Below, one piece after another: positions 43,301-51,400 of a stretch of 64,000 bases of DNA (positions are counted from its first letter, which is position 1; each line of letters starts with the position of its first letter). The stretch covers positions 1-64,000 of the forward strand of contig LDXJ01000044.1 of NCBI GenBank assembly GCA_001029295.1, written 5' to 3'. The notes under the pieces are model-generated. The model was given only the letters and a program-made list of their open reading frames with translations, ran no database searches and was not told where the DNA came from. The translations under genes and the position numbers were made by a program. The DNA comes from Peptococcaceae bacterium CEB3 (GTDB taxonomy: Bacteria; Bacillota; Desulfitobacteriia; Desulfitobacteriales; Desulfitobacteriaceae).

Positions 43301-43781
43301 TGAGTACCCGGATTTTACCCTTCTGGAAAAAACTGAGTGGGAGTACAGGCTTTTAAAGCTCAACACAACCCACCGTTTGATGGAGATTTGGCGTCAGGTC
43401 TACGCCTGGCAGGGGTTTGCTACGACAAAAACCGTCGGCGGGCTGCCCGCGGGCGCGCGGGTGAGCCTCATAGGGCATGTTTTGCGTCCCCATCGCCCGC
43501 CGACCCGCAGCGGGCAAGTGGTGGTTTTCTTTACCTTGGAAGATGAGTTCGGTTTTTTGGATGTGACGCTTTTCGAACGGGATTATCAAAAATGCGGTCA
43601 GTGGCTTTTTGGTTCACGGAGTGGGCCTCGCCTGGTCTCGGGGGTTTTGCAGAGGAGAGGTCAGGGGGTGTCCTTGATTGCGGAGGCAGTGCTCCCTCCT
43701 CCGGGAGACAGCCGGCATCGGCCTGGGGAGACCAAGTATCTGCCTGGAGGCACCGGGCCCGATACTCTCGTTTCTCAGTGA
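40398..43781 (+). CDS. dnaE: DNA polymerase III alpha subunit, DnaE/DnaE2 type
   Basis: This C-family DNA polymerase is about 1127 residues. The N-terminal PHP domain begins FVHLHVHSPYSFLAGGS. The palm has the catalytic PDIDVDFDARYR motif, with the third acidic residue expected further on. The thumb/fingers segment is GRGSAADSAVAYCLKITEVD and SYLVGYAGYGFCEAHAAAFA, and the C-terminus carries an OB fold (VSLIGHVLRPHRPPTRSGQ...). It is probably the error-prone partner of the ImuB-like protein 184 bases upstream. The start is GTG 40398 or TTG 40407 (AAGGGGG eight bases ahead of the latter); the frame is open further upstream but that part is not conserved. A roughly 75-residue low-complexity insert (about 40630-40860, with DPYDPYDP) interrupts the PHP domain. 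Confidence 0.9.
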   Translation: MSGLDFVHLHVHSPYSFLAGGSHLHNLVRKAKELGFGALALTDWHSLAGVARFQELMLGAGLKPIFGAEVAVRSRELVRESRQVPVAGTQYSFRADGEGGFGSRAAYDPYDPYDPGAGGQRGFTPDDRFAVGANGPCCSSLFGPRRSSKGQEGQESYHLVLLARNAEGYRNLSRLLTESHLDHPRGEPLVEWESLKKFSSGLYALSGCRQGEVPFWLLQGKYEQARASAEAYRELFDGYFYLEVQGDRLPGWKSLWMGMQRLHQELGISLVATNNVHYAAKEDFQVFDLLTCLRKKVRLDEAVAGRYLNAENYLKTPAEMLTACGERPEILEESARIAADCNVRLGEESFFPQYPLPGVEARAGFLRELTWQGARQRYGRITPEIQRRLEYELGVINQLEFADYFLVVWDALQFARRKGIRFAGRGSAADSAVAYCLKITEVDAIGRGLLFERFLSLERAEKPDIDVDFDARYRDQVAAYFSERYGRDQVAAVGTFQTFRARSAIREVGKAFGLPEAELDDLAKRMPWINADEIQAAMSFFPELKVLPPERQKNLQTLLAYCARISEFPKFLGMHLGGIVVSREPVADIVPVQWSGKGTRVIQADKRDIEELGLFKIDLLSLRTLSVVDDSIRDIQASDHTFREETTVGDHEEVYARLRTGETMGIFQLESPAQRALQSRLGAERFEDVVASVALIRPGPVKGDMVEPYVARRQGLAPVAYLHPALEAILRKTYGVVLFQEQAIEIVQKVAGFSLGEADRLRRVMSHVRSQEEMREIGRMFEKRAIERGVEKKVAETIFSYLVGYAGYGFCEAHAAAFATTALKTAYLVEHHPAEFFAALLNHQPMGFYPAHTLALEAKRRGVRLWPLDLQKSVWNFRVENGGIRTGFRQLKNMSREVASRIEQERDKQEFRTWQDAVARCGLSDPILENLVLAGAFETLFPNRKALLWEIRQGRGRGLFAEENFLGPEYPDFTLLEKTEWEYRLLKLNTTHRLMEIWRQVYAWQGFATTKTVGGLPAGARVSLIGHVLRPHRPPTRSGQVVVFFTLEDEFGFLDVTLFERDYQKCGQWLFGSRSGPRLVSGVLQRRGQGVSLIAEAVLPPPGDSRHRPGETKYLPGGTGPDTLVSQ

Positions 43782-43809
43782 ACTCGCTCAGCAGAAGCTG
43801 AACATCACG

Positions 43810-43830
43810 ATAGTGTCCTGTGGACACTAT
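43810..43830. other. Perfect 9-bp inverted repeat after dnaE
   Basis: ATAGTGTCC and GGACACTAT flank a TGT centre. There is no T-run after it, so it is either a hairpin that protects the mRNA end or a dyad protein-binding site. Confidence 0.6.
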
Positions 43831-44017
43831 TGCCGAACCGCAAGCTTTCCAAGAATACTTGTGCGGTGAGGATGACCTCAGTGACGGAAGCCTCTAGTGG
43901 AGAATGTGGGCATTTTTGCCATGAACTCGGATGAAATCTCTCACATGAAACCCCAAGAAATGTGCTATAATAAGAACGGCTTAGACAGATGAAGGGTGAG
44001 AATGAGTCGAGGAGGGA

Positions 44018-44977
44018 ATGAAAACGGATCCGATCACACATGGGCTCATCGGGGCAAGTTTGGCCGTTTTGTCGGGGCACCCTGTCAGTTTGAACGATCC
44101 GGTATTTTTGAGCTGTACGCTGGGAGCGATGCTGCCCGATTTGGACATTGTAACACATCTTAAAGGAAGGCTTAACTATCTGCTTAAACACAGGGGAGCC
44201 AGTCATTCCTTGTTGGCTCTGGGCGGTATGGCCTTGGGGCTGACTACGGTTATTTACAGCTTTTACCCGCACACTTCCTGGTTTACCCTTTTTTTCTGGA
44301 CGCTGGTCGGCACTTTGTCACATGGTTTGATGGATGTCTTAAATTCGTATGGCGCCGAACTCCTCTGGCCCTTTTTCAAGAAGAAACTCACGGTCGACAT
44401 GATCATGCTGACCGACCCGGTTATTTTCGCCTTACTACTGATGGCTTTGGGCTTTTCTTCGCTGGATCCCGGTTCAGGGCCGCGTTTCATTGAACTTGCT
44501 TTCGCGGGCAGCGCTTTGTACTTGGGCCATCGCGAGTTAAGCAAACTCAAAGTCCGGGATATGGTTATGTCGGCTTATCACATTGCTAATAAAGACGAAG
44601 TCAAGATCCTGCCCGCCATGTATCGGCCTTTTGCCTGGAACTTTCTTCTGCAGCAGGAAGATCTCGTCCGCTTTGGTACGATCCATCACAAAGTTCCGCG
44701 CATCGAACGCGTTCTGCCGCGCTGGAATGATGCAGATCCGTACGTTACGGCGGCTTTGGAAGGAAATCTGGCGGAGATTTTTGACCAGTTCACCCCCTAT
44801 TATCACATTCTAGCCCTTGCCGGAGACGAGGAGTGCAAGGTGGAATTCGTGGACCTGCGCTACTGGACGAAGGAAGACTTTCTCTACACAGGCAAGGTTC
44901 TCGTAAACGCGGACTGCGAAATTGCCGAAGAAAAGTTTTATATGACGAACCGGAACAGGATCCTGTTAAGCTACTAA
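44018..44977 (+). CDS. YdjM/DUF457-type membrane metal-dependent hydrolase
   Basis: This 319-residue membrane protein of the YdjM/YfhO-like family has family motifs MKTDPITHGLIGASLA, GAMLPDLDIV, LKHRGASHSLLAL and LSHGLMDVLNSYG. These carry the His/Asp ligands expected of a metal hydrolase embedded in about four to five spans. The C-terminal third (about 200-319) is soluble. GAGGAGGG lies before the ATG, and an extended -10 TGCTATAAT is seen at 43962-43970. In E. coli ydjM is LexA-regulated, but no LexA box was found here. A terminator follows at 45083. Confidence 0.88.
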   Translation: MKTDPITHGLIGASLAVLSGHPVSLNDPVFLSCTLGAMLPDLDIVTHLKGRLNYLLKHRGASHSLLALGGMALGLTTVIYSFYPHTSWFTLFFWTLVGTLSHGLMDVLNSYGAELLWPFFKKKLTVDMIMLTDPVIFALLLMALGFSSLDPGSGPRFIELAFAGSALYLGHRELSKLKVRDMVMSAYHIANKDEVKILPAMYRPFAWNFLLQQEDLVRFGTIHHKVPRIERVLPRWNDADPYVTAALEGNLAEIFDQFTPYYHILALAGDEECKVEFVDLRYWTKEDFLYTGKVLVNADCEIAEEKFYMTNRNRILLSY

Positions 44978-45075
44978 GCTTCTGCTAAGCCGGTGAGTGT
45001 CTGATGAGTTTCCGGTAAGTGTCTGATAGTTCCGGTGAGTTGTGAGTTTCTAATGAGTTTCCGGTTTCCGGTGGG
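44978..45075 (+). repeat. Diverged short repeats after the YdjM-like gene
   Basis: Units related to GAGTTTCCGGTAAGTGTCTGAT recur four to five times (for example 45005-45028 and 45051-45075) with many small changes. The first begins at the stop codon region (GCTACTAAGCTTCTGCTAAGC, 44969-44989). No coding function is seen. Confidence 0.65.
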
Positions 45076-45082
45076 TTTTAGA

Positions 45083-45105
45083 GAAGGCCGTTAGGCCTTT
45101 TTTTC
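45083..45105 (+). terminator. Rho-independent terminator of the YdjM-like gene
   Basis: AAGGCC (45084-45089) pairs with GGCCTT (45094-45099) over a GTTA loop, followed by a run of T to 45104. Confidence 0.88.
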
Positions 45106-45170
45106 GTATCAGACCCATGAGACTCTGAAAAAAAGTAATGTTTGCCGGCACGGACGCATGAGTATTTCCG

Positions 45171-45240
45171 ATGTCTTACCCCGTGACCGCAGCCCGGTTG
45201 AAGCTGGGGACATGCGGCTAAACTTTGCGGTCACAAGGAA
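45171..45240 (+). ncRNA. Unclassified structured RNA candidate before the nitroreductase gene
   Basis: GTGACCGCA (45183-45191) pairs perfectly with TGCGGTCAC (45226-45234). Inside lies a hairpin CCCGG-TTGAAG-CTGGG. A second, overlapping pairing is possible between ATGTC...CCCC (45171-45182) and GGGGACAT (45206-45213). The order A-B-A'-B' means the two helices form either a pseudoknot or two alternative folds, as in a riboswitch. It does not match a riboswitch class I can recall. Confidence 0.45.
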
Positions 45241-45316
45241 AAAAGACGAATTTGTCCGACAGTAATTTCGCCGGAACCATGGTCAAAACCTTCCAGGGAT
45301 GCTAAGATAATCATGT

Positions 45317-45390
45317 TAAGGACAATGAGTCCGCATCCCCGCAGTGAAAGGACAATGAGCCCGCATTTCCGCATCGAAAGGAGCATGGAC
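45317..45390 (+). repeat. Tandem ~30-bp repeats carrying ribosome site and ATG
   Basis: AAGGACAATGAGTCCGCATC (from 45317) and AAAGGACAATGAGCCCGCAT (from 45346) repeat with a period of about 30 bases. A third truncated unit, AAAGGAGCATGGAC, supplies the real ribosome site. Each unit holds a purine-rich ribosome-site-like core plus ATG in the nitroreductase frame. Confidence 0.8.
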
Positions 45391-45930
45391 ATGGATTTCA
45401 CGGAGGTCATCCGCCGGCGCCGCAGCATTCGCGCCTACAAGTCCGATCCCGTCGCCAAAGAAATGATTGAGCAGGTTCTGGAGGCGGCGCGCCAGGCCCC
45501 TTCCTGGAAGAATTTACAGTGTTGGCGTTTTATCGTAGTGACTGAGCGCGAGAGGCGAGAGGCTGTCGCTCAGGCTTTCTCTCCGACAAATCCCGGCGTT
45601 AAGGCCTTGTTGGAGGCACCGCATATTGTCGTCTTGTGTGCCAATCCCTCCGAATCTGAGGTTTGGGAAGGAAAAGATTTTTATATGCTCGATGCCGGTT
45701 TGGCTATGGAACACCTTATCCTGGCCGCAACCGACCTGGGGCTTGCCACTTGCTGGCAGGGACTGTTCCATGAAGACAAGATCAAGGAGGCATTGGGCAT
45801 TCCTCCCGAAATTCGCGTTCCCGCTCTGACTCCTTTGGGCTATCCAAACCAGGAGCGCAACCAGCGTCCGCGAAAACTCCTGGGAGAGATCGCTTTTCGG
45901 GAAGTCTGGGCCGGACCCTGGCAGAGCTGA
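45391..45930 (+). CDS. Nitroreductase-family FMN flavoprotein
   Basis: This 179-residue cytoplasmic flavoprotein has the nitroreductase signature start DFTEVIRRRRSIRAYKSDPV, the FMN-contacting APSWKNLQCWRFIVV, and a central DLGLATCWQGLF segment. It reduces nitro compounds, quinones or related substrates with NAD(P)H; the substrate is not predictable. ATG 45391 is seven bases after AAAGGAG; ATG 45385 is too close to it. The frame continues upstream through the duplicated leader units, so longer forms are possible. Confidence 0.92.
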   Translation: MDFTEVIRRRRSIRAYKSDPVAKEMIEQVLEAARQAPSWKNLQCWRFIVVTERERREAVAQAFSPTNPGVKALLEAPHIVVLCANPSESEVWEGKDFYMLDAGLAMEHLILAATDLGLATCWQGLFHEDKIKEALGIPPEIRVPALTPLGYPNQERNQRPRKLLGEIAFREVWAGPWQS

Positions 45931-46124
45931 GAGAGTACGGGGAACCACTCCCTTCCGGAGAAACTTCTTTTCGGGGGGAGCATTTCCTCTTGTAGAAGTG
46001 AGAGTCTCACGAGTGGATCAAGAATAAACTTTCCGCATAGCTTTAAGACCCGGGCCGGTAGTATAGCCAGGAGACCCGGGCGCTTTCACCGATCATCAAG
46101 CTGGTCAGGCGGGAGGTAGGAATT

Positions 46125-47711
46125 TTGACGAAGCGGAGAAGAAACAGCGGGAGTATCGGCAAGAGGGTTCTGGGGACCGTGGCACTTTTGCTTTCCCTCC
46201 TTGGTTTTTTGGGCACATTTGGGGTTACAAGGCAGGGCAGAGCGGTAGCGGCCTATTTTACCGGGCTATTTGGGCACTTGGCCTGGATTGGACCGTACTT
46301 ATTATTCGCTATAGCGCTTTACCTGTGGTTCAGCCCGGGAAAGCCGCGCCGCGGAAACCGACGGGTCAGGTCGTCCGACCGGGACCCTAGGATGAAAAAA
46401 TCCGGGCAAAGGCGGGAACGCGAAACCCGGGGTTTATCAGAGGGGGACGGACCGCTTCTGGCGCACGGGGGGACTTTGTTTTCCGGGAGCCCGGCGAGTG
46501 ATAAGCGCGCCGCCAAAGCCAGGGGAACCGGCGGCAATCGCGGCGCAAAGAAGCGTGCCAAGCAGGAACAAGCCACTCACAACGGGACGGATGGTCAGCC
46601 GCGGGCAAGAGACTACACTGGGACGGACAGTAACCCGCAGGCAAGAGATTACAATGAGACGGAGGGTCGCCCGCGGCTACGAGAAGGCTTTTGGGCACGA
46701 CGGAAAGGTAAATTGCAGCCGGGCCGGGAACGACAGGGAAAAACGGCGGGGGATGAAAGAGGAAATTCTGTCGGCTTGCCCCTTCCGCCGACGAAACTGA
46801 CTACCCTTAAAGGATTCAACCGGTACTTCCGGGAAGACTGGCAGGAATTTGCTCCGCCGGGGCCCGAAAATTACCCGGAGTTGGGCCGAAACTTTTCTAC
46901 ATATTTCGGCGAAGGTGAGGCCGCGGGAAAGTCCACCCCTGTCATCAAGAGCTTGCATGGTCTCAGAGCTTACTTTCGGGAAGTGCAGAACGAAACCGCG
47001 GCAGAGATGCAGGCGGATCCCGGGATACATCCGGAGACCGCGGCGGGGACTTATAGGGAAACACCGGTGGCGATACACCGAGAGACACGGCCGGCGCTGC
47101 GTCGGGAGACACCGGTGGAGACACATCGGGAGACATCGGCGGCGACACATCGGGGGACACTTCCGACGACACCTCCGACGATATCTGCGACGATACAGGC
47201 GGAGACACTTCGGGATTCTCAGTTCGGGACAGCCAGTAAAATCCTAACGACAAACAAGGAGGAGATACCACCGGAAAAACATCCGGATCCTCTGCCCCGG
47301 GTTTCGGATCCGGTAAGAATGACGGTGCTTAGCGGGGATGGTGCCGGAATGGTCAGCGCTGGGGCCGGCATGTCGGTGCGGGAACAGCCGGACGACGAAG
47401 GTGCCTGCGACCAGCCGGCGGCTGACGAGTTGTCACTCGTGGCGTCGGCAACGGCCGAGGGAATGCCTGATCCGGATGCCCAGCTTTTCCTGGCAGCGGG
47501 AAGATTGTTCCTGAAAAGTGGTATGGCTTCGGTGACTTTTTTGCAACGGCGCCTGCAACTCGACTACGCTCGGGCTGCCGAAATCATGGACAAGCTTGAG
47601 GAAGGGGGAATCGTCGGGCCCTATGAAGGGAGCAAACCGAGACAGGTTCTCGTCGACTCGGCGGAGTTTGAAGAGCGGTATGGGCATTCTCTGAATGCAT
47701 TTTCGGACTGA
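46125..47711 (+). CDS. FtsK-like protein with membrane anchor and gamma domain but no motor
   Basis: This 528-residue protein starts at TTG 46125 behind GGGAGGTAGG. Two membrane spans (about 15-35 and 52-70) resemble the FtsK/SpoIIIE anchor. They are followed by about 370 residues of low-complexity linker rich in Arg, Glu, Thr and Pro, with a short-period RET/HRET repeat at about 310-370. The C-terminus (about 449-520) is a clear FtsK gamma winged helix (GMASVTFLQRRLQLDYARAA, EEGGIVGPYEGSKPRQVLV), which reads KOPS sites. The alpha/beta RecA-like ATPase that should lie between is entirely missing, with no Walker A or B motif. It may tether the chromosome to the membrane or modulate a real FtsK. 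Confidence 0.82.
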   Translation: MTKRRRNSGSIGKRVLGTVALLLSLLGFLGTFGVTRQGRAVAAYFTGLFGHLAWIGPYLLFAIALYLWFSPGKPRRGNRRVRSSDRDPRMKKSGQRRERETRGLSEGDGPLLAHGGTLFSGSPASDKRAAKARGTGGNRGAKKRAKQEQATHNGTDGQPRARDYTGTDSNPQARDYNETEGRPRLREGFWARRKGKLQPGRERQGKTAGDERGNSVGLPLPPTKLTTLKGFNRYFREDWQEFAPPGPENYPELGRNFSTYFGEGEAAGKSTPVIKSLHGLRAYFREVQNETAAEMQADPGIHPETAAGTYRETPVAIHRETRPALRRETPVETHRETSAATHRGTLPTTPPTISATIQAETLRDSQFGTASKILTTNKEEIPPEKHPDPLPRVSDPVRMTVLSGDGAGMVSAGAGMSVREQPDDEGACDQPAADELSLVASATAEGMPDPDAQLFLAAGRLFLKSGMASVTFLQRRLQLDYARAAEIMDKLEEGGIVGPYEGSKPRQVLVDSAEFEERYGHSLNAFSD

Positions 47712-47995
47712 CCCGGTTGACCACGATTCCTTCGTGCAAGGCTTTGTACCGGGTGTGCTTGACGATCCTGATTCCGGCACCTGCATCATGGCACGCAAAC
47801 GACCTAATGCACTGGTCATCTGGGTACCGCTTACTCTTGCTCATACTATAAGTATGGAGGTGTGAAAACTGATTGCCCCATCCCAAGACTGAGGAGTGGA
47901 TGAGGGATAGTGCGGTGCGAAAACCACCGGGGCCTAGCTTCCTACCTAACTTTACCGGCGAGATACATCCAACATTGTTGAACAACTAGCTAGGG
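47712..47995. other. Gap after the FtsK-like gene, no gene seen
   Basis: No credible gene, tRNA or terminator was found. Together with the next 480 bases it forms a worn stretch that also holds the ACT-domain fragment. Confidence 0.45.
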
Positions 47996-48140
47996 TCATG
48001 AGCGGGGGCGCAGGACGCCATAATCCTTAGTATTCGCTAACAACAGAGCTCGCACATTGACGCTGAGTTCGGCCAGCAGATTCAAAACCTCGGCCAACCG
48101 GCCTTTTGTATTTTCGAGAAAGATAGATAGGTGTAAAAGG
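47996..48140 (-). pseudogene. Fragment of an ACT-domain protein
   Basis: On the minus strand the frame ending at the TGA at 47998-47996 encodes FLENTKGRLAEVLNLLAELS followed by VNVRALLLANTKDYGVLR. This is a good ACT-domain beta-alpha-beta segment, as in the two-ACT proteins found beside phenylacetate-CoA ligases. A normal protein has about 140 residues; here only about 40 match, with no proper start and a stop soon after the motif. It is a decayed remnant. Confidence 0.6.
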
Positions 48141-48375
48141 GATCCAAGGAACAAAGGGAATCCAAAGAATGTCGGTAAGACCCGGTTTGGCGTTTGAGCG
48201 GAGGCTTGGCCCGGACCGGGTCTTTTGCCGATCCTGTCGGACAATAGCCAAGTTTCATCCTATCGTGAGAATGTCGCTTCTACAATTGGGAGTAGTTCTC
48301 AAGACGTGCTGGGCAGTGGCAAGGCAACCCGCTATTTCGGGAACCTTTTAACCCCTGAATAGTCACCATACCTAC

Positions 48376-48414
48376 GGACACATGATACGGATACATGATA
48401 TGGATAGAATTGGG
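48376..48414 (+). repeat. Three ~13-bp repeats before the glucan synthase gene
   Basis: GGACACATGATAC, GGATACATGATAT and GGATAGAATTGGG stand in tandem from 48376. They create extra upstream ATG codons in the glucan synthase frame, which makes its start ambiguous. Confidence 0.7.
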
Positions 48415-48474
48415 GATAATTATAGGGATTGCAAAAAAACATGCAAAAAAACCATGGATCACGGGGTCGATTCA

Positions 48475-51400
48475 ATGAAACTTAACACAGCCTACAAACT
48501 CATGGATGAACAACCGTTAAAAGATATTGTCCTCAACCACGACGAACTGCTCAGGCACGCTTTTGAAATCTCTCATTTTCACGCTTTAACAGGCCCGGGC
48601 AAGAAAAGGGTCTTTCTGATGCCGCGGGTTTCGGACAACGCGCGTTTCTTGCTGAAGGCTCACCGGGAGGTGAGCGCTTATGTCCAAAGGACCCAAGACA
48701 TGGTTCCTGCCGCGGAGTGGTTTTTGGATAATTACTATCTATTGAAAGATCTTCCCCGGGACATCCGGTTCAACCTCTCCAGGCATTACGAGCGCCAACT
48801 TCCCTGCCTGGCCGGCGGGGTGTTTTCTGGCTATCCGCGGGTCTATGCCCTGATGGTCGAGCTGATTGAACACACGGACAGCCTCTTACAGGAAGACAGT
48901 TTGAAGGATTTCATCAATACGTACCAGGAACAGGTTCCTCTTTCCAGTGGTGAACTCTGGGCCATCCCTACCATGCTGCGGGTAGCTCTCTTGGAAAACG
49001 TCCGTCGCCTGGTGGAACAGATTCTGGAGATTCAGAATGAGCGGGATGCGGCGGAGAAATGGCTGGAACCCTTTCGCAATACCGAGCAGGTGCCCCAAGA
49101 GTGGGAGAAAACCCTGGAGCGGGCCGATCAGCCGGACAGCTATTCTCCCGCTTACGGGGAGCGCCTGTTAAAGCGCATCCGGGAAATGGGCCTGGACGGG
49201 CTTCCTCTTCTGCGTCTGCTCGACCGCTTCATGGCGAAACAAGATACGAACATTGAAAGCCTGTCGAAGTTGGCTCACCAGCAGCAGGCGACTTGGCAGG
49301 TGTCCACGGCCCACGCGATCGGGAGCCTGCGCTTTCTGGGGGCGGAGGATTGGCCCCGCTTTTTTGAAGAAGTCAGCTTGGTCGAACGGGTGCTTCAGTC
49401 CGACCCGGCAGGGGTCTATTCTGAGATGGACTTCGAGTCCCGTGATGCTTACCGTCATGAAGTGGAACGGCTTTCCCGGCGTTTCGCGGTTTCCGAGACG
49501 ACGGTGGCCCTTAGGGTTCTGGAGCAAGCAAAGTCGGCCGCCGTGCCGGCAAATCACGTGGGTTATTATCTGTTGGGTCAAGGCAGAGCAGGGGTGGAAA
49601 AAGAGTTTGAACGGGAATGGGGTCCTGTGCACAATGTCTTGTGTCGAGTGCGCCATCTGCTCAAGCGTCGCCCGGCGGCCGCCTATTTTGGCGGGATCCT
49701 TCTTCTTGCAGCCTGTTTCCTTTATTTGCTCCATATGTATGCGCGCTTTGCCGGTATTCTCAACCCGGGTCTGGAGTTTGCCGCCCTCCTTCTGGCTCTG
49801 GGACCGGTGAGCAGTATCGCGATTGTATTGGTCAACGGGTTAGTCACTCAGCTTCTGCCCCCCAGTTATTTGCCGAAACTGGACCTCGGCGGGGGGATCC
49901 CAGCCCATCTCAGAACGATGGTGGTCGTGCCCACCCTTTTGCCCAGCGTAGGACGGGTACGGGAACTCCTGGAACAAATGGAGGTCTACTATCTGGCGAA
50001 TCAGGACGCCAATTTGCACTTCGCCCTTTTGGGCGATTATACGGATGCTCCGGCGGAAACTGTGCCCGGGGATAAGGCAATTTTGGCAGCGGCGGTTCGG
50101 GGAGTGGAAGATTTGAATGCCAAGTACGGGGAGGGAAGGTTTTTCTTCTTTCACCGGCATCGGTTATGGAATGCGCAGGAGGGTGTGTGGCTGGGGTGGG
50201 AACGAAAAAGGGGTAAACTGATTGAATTTAACCGGCTTCTGCGCCGCAGCGGACCGACCAGCTATTCTACGCAAGTCGGGGATCCGGCTCTTTTGCCCAC
50301 AATCAAGTATGTGATCACGTTGGACGCGGATACCCAGCTTTTGCGCGGGACGGCCAAAAAACTGATCGGCGCTTTGGCCCACCCTTTGCAAGCCGCGCGT
50401 CTGAATGAGGACGGATCACGCGTGCTTAGCGGCTATGGGGTTCTGCAGCCCCGCATAGGGGTCTCTGTCAGCAGTGCCAACGCTTCCTTCTTCTCCCGCT
50501 TGTTTTCGGGAAATGTGGGAATCGATCCGTATACGGCGGCGATTTCCGACGTCTACCAGGATTTATTCGGTGAGGGCATTTTTACCGGCAAAGGGATTTA
50601 TGATGTGGATGTCTTTGCCCGCATGACCGGAGATGCCTTCCCAGAAAATACCATCCTCAGCCACGATCTAATCGAGGGTATCTATGCCCGCACCGGGCTG
50701 GTGACGGATATTGAACTTTTTGACGGCTATCCGGCCAAGGTTCATGCTCACATGCGCCGGCTTCACCGCTGGGTGAGAGGAGACTGGCAGGTTGCGTCCC
50801 GGCTTTTTCAGCCTCTGCCTTTTGTTGCGAAATGGAAGGTCTTTGATAATCTGCGGCGCAGCTTGGTGGCACCTTTGGAATTCTTGCTCATCGTTCTGGC
50901 TTTTGCCGTCTTGCCAGGGCAGCCTTGGTTATGGGCCGGGATCGTCTTATTGGAACTCTTTTTGCCCACGGTTCTTTGCCTTGGCAACATGTTAGTCAAA
51001 CCCAAAGCTCAGCACACGGGTATCGCTGAAGGGCTGAAAAGCGGGTCGGCCCAGTTCTTGGTTCATGTTGTGCTGCTGCCCTATACGGCTTACACGATGG
51101 CAGACGCGCTGGTGCGCAGCCTCTACCGGCAATTGGTGAGCCACCGCCATCTTTTGGAATGGGAGACGGCGGCGGAAACGGAAAAACGCTTGGGAGCCAA
51201 CTTGGCCACTTCCTGGTCGCAAATGTGGCCGTCCGTTCTAACGGTTATCGTTGCCGGGGGCCTCGTCTCAGCGCTAAGTCTATACCGACTGGCTGCGTTT
51301 GGGCCTCTTTTCCTCCTCTGGTTCCTTTCCCCTTGGGTCGCTCATCGTCTCAGTCTTCCCCTGCCTCGGGAAGAGGAGGGGCTGAATTTGGCTGAACAGG

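Noticed and set aside
43900-44017. LexA box upstream of the YdjM-like gene
   Set aside because: GAACTCGGATG near 43922 lacks the GTTY half; no acceptable match was found.
45121-45312. Known riboswitch class before the nitroreductase
   Set aside because: Recalled cores of FMN, c-di-GMP, cobalamin, SAM, fluoride, ZTP and THF classes do not fit the sequence, so it was left unclassified.
47712-47995. Transposase or group II intron remnant
   Set aside because: Neither a domain V-like hairpin nor a transposase motif could be supported in any frame.
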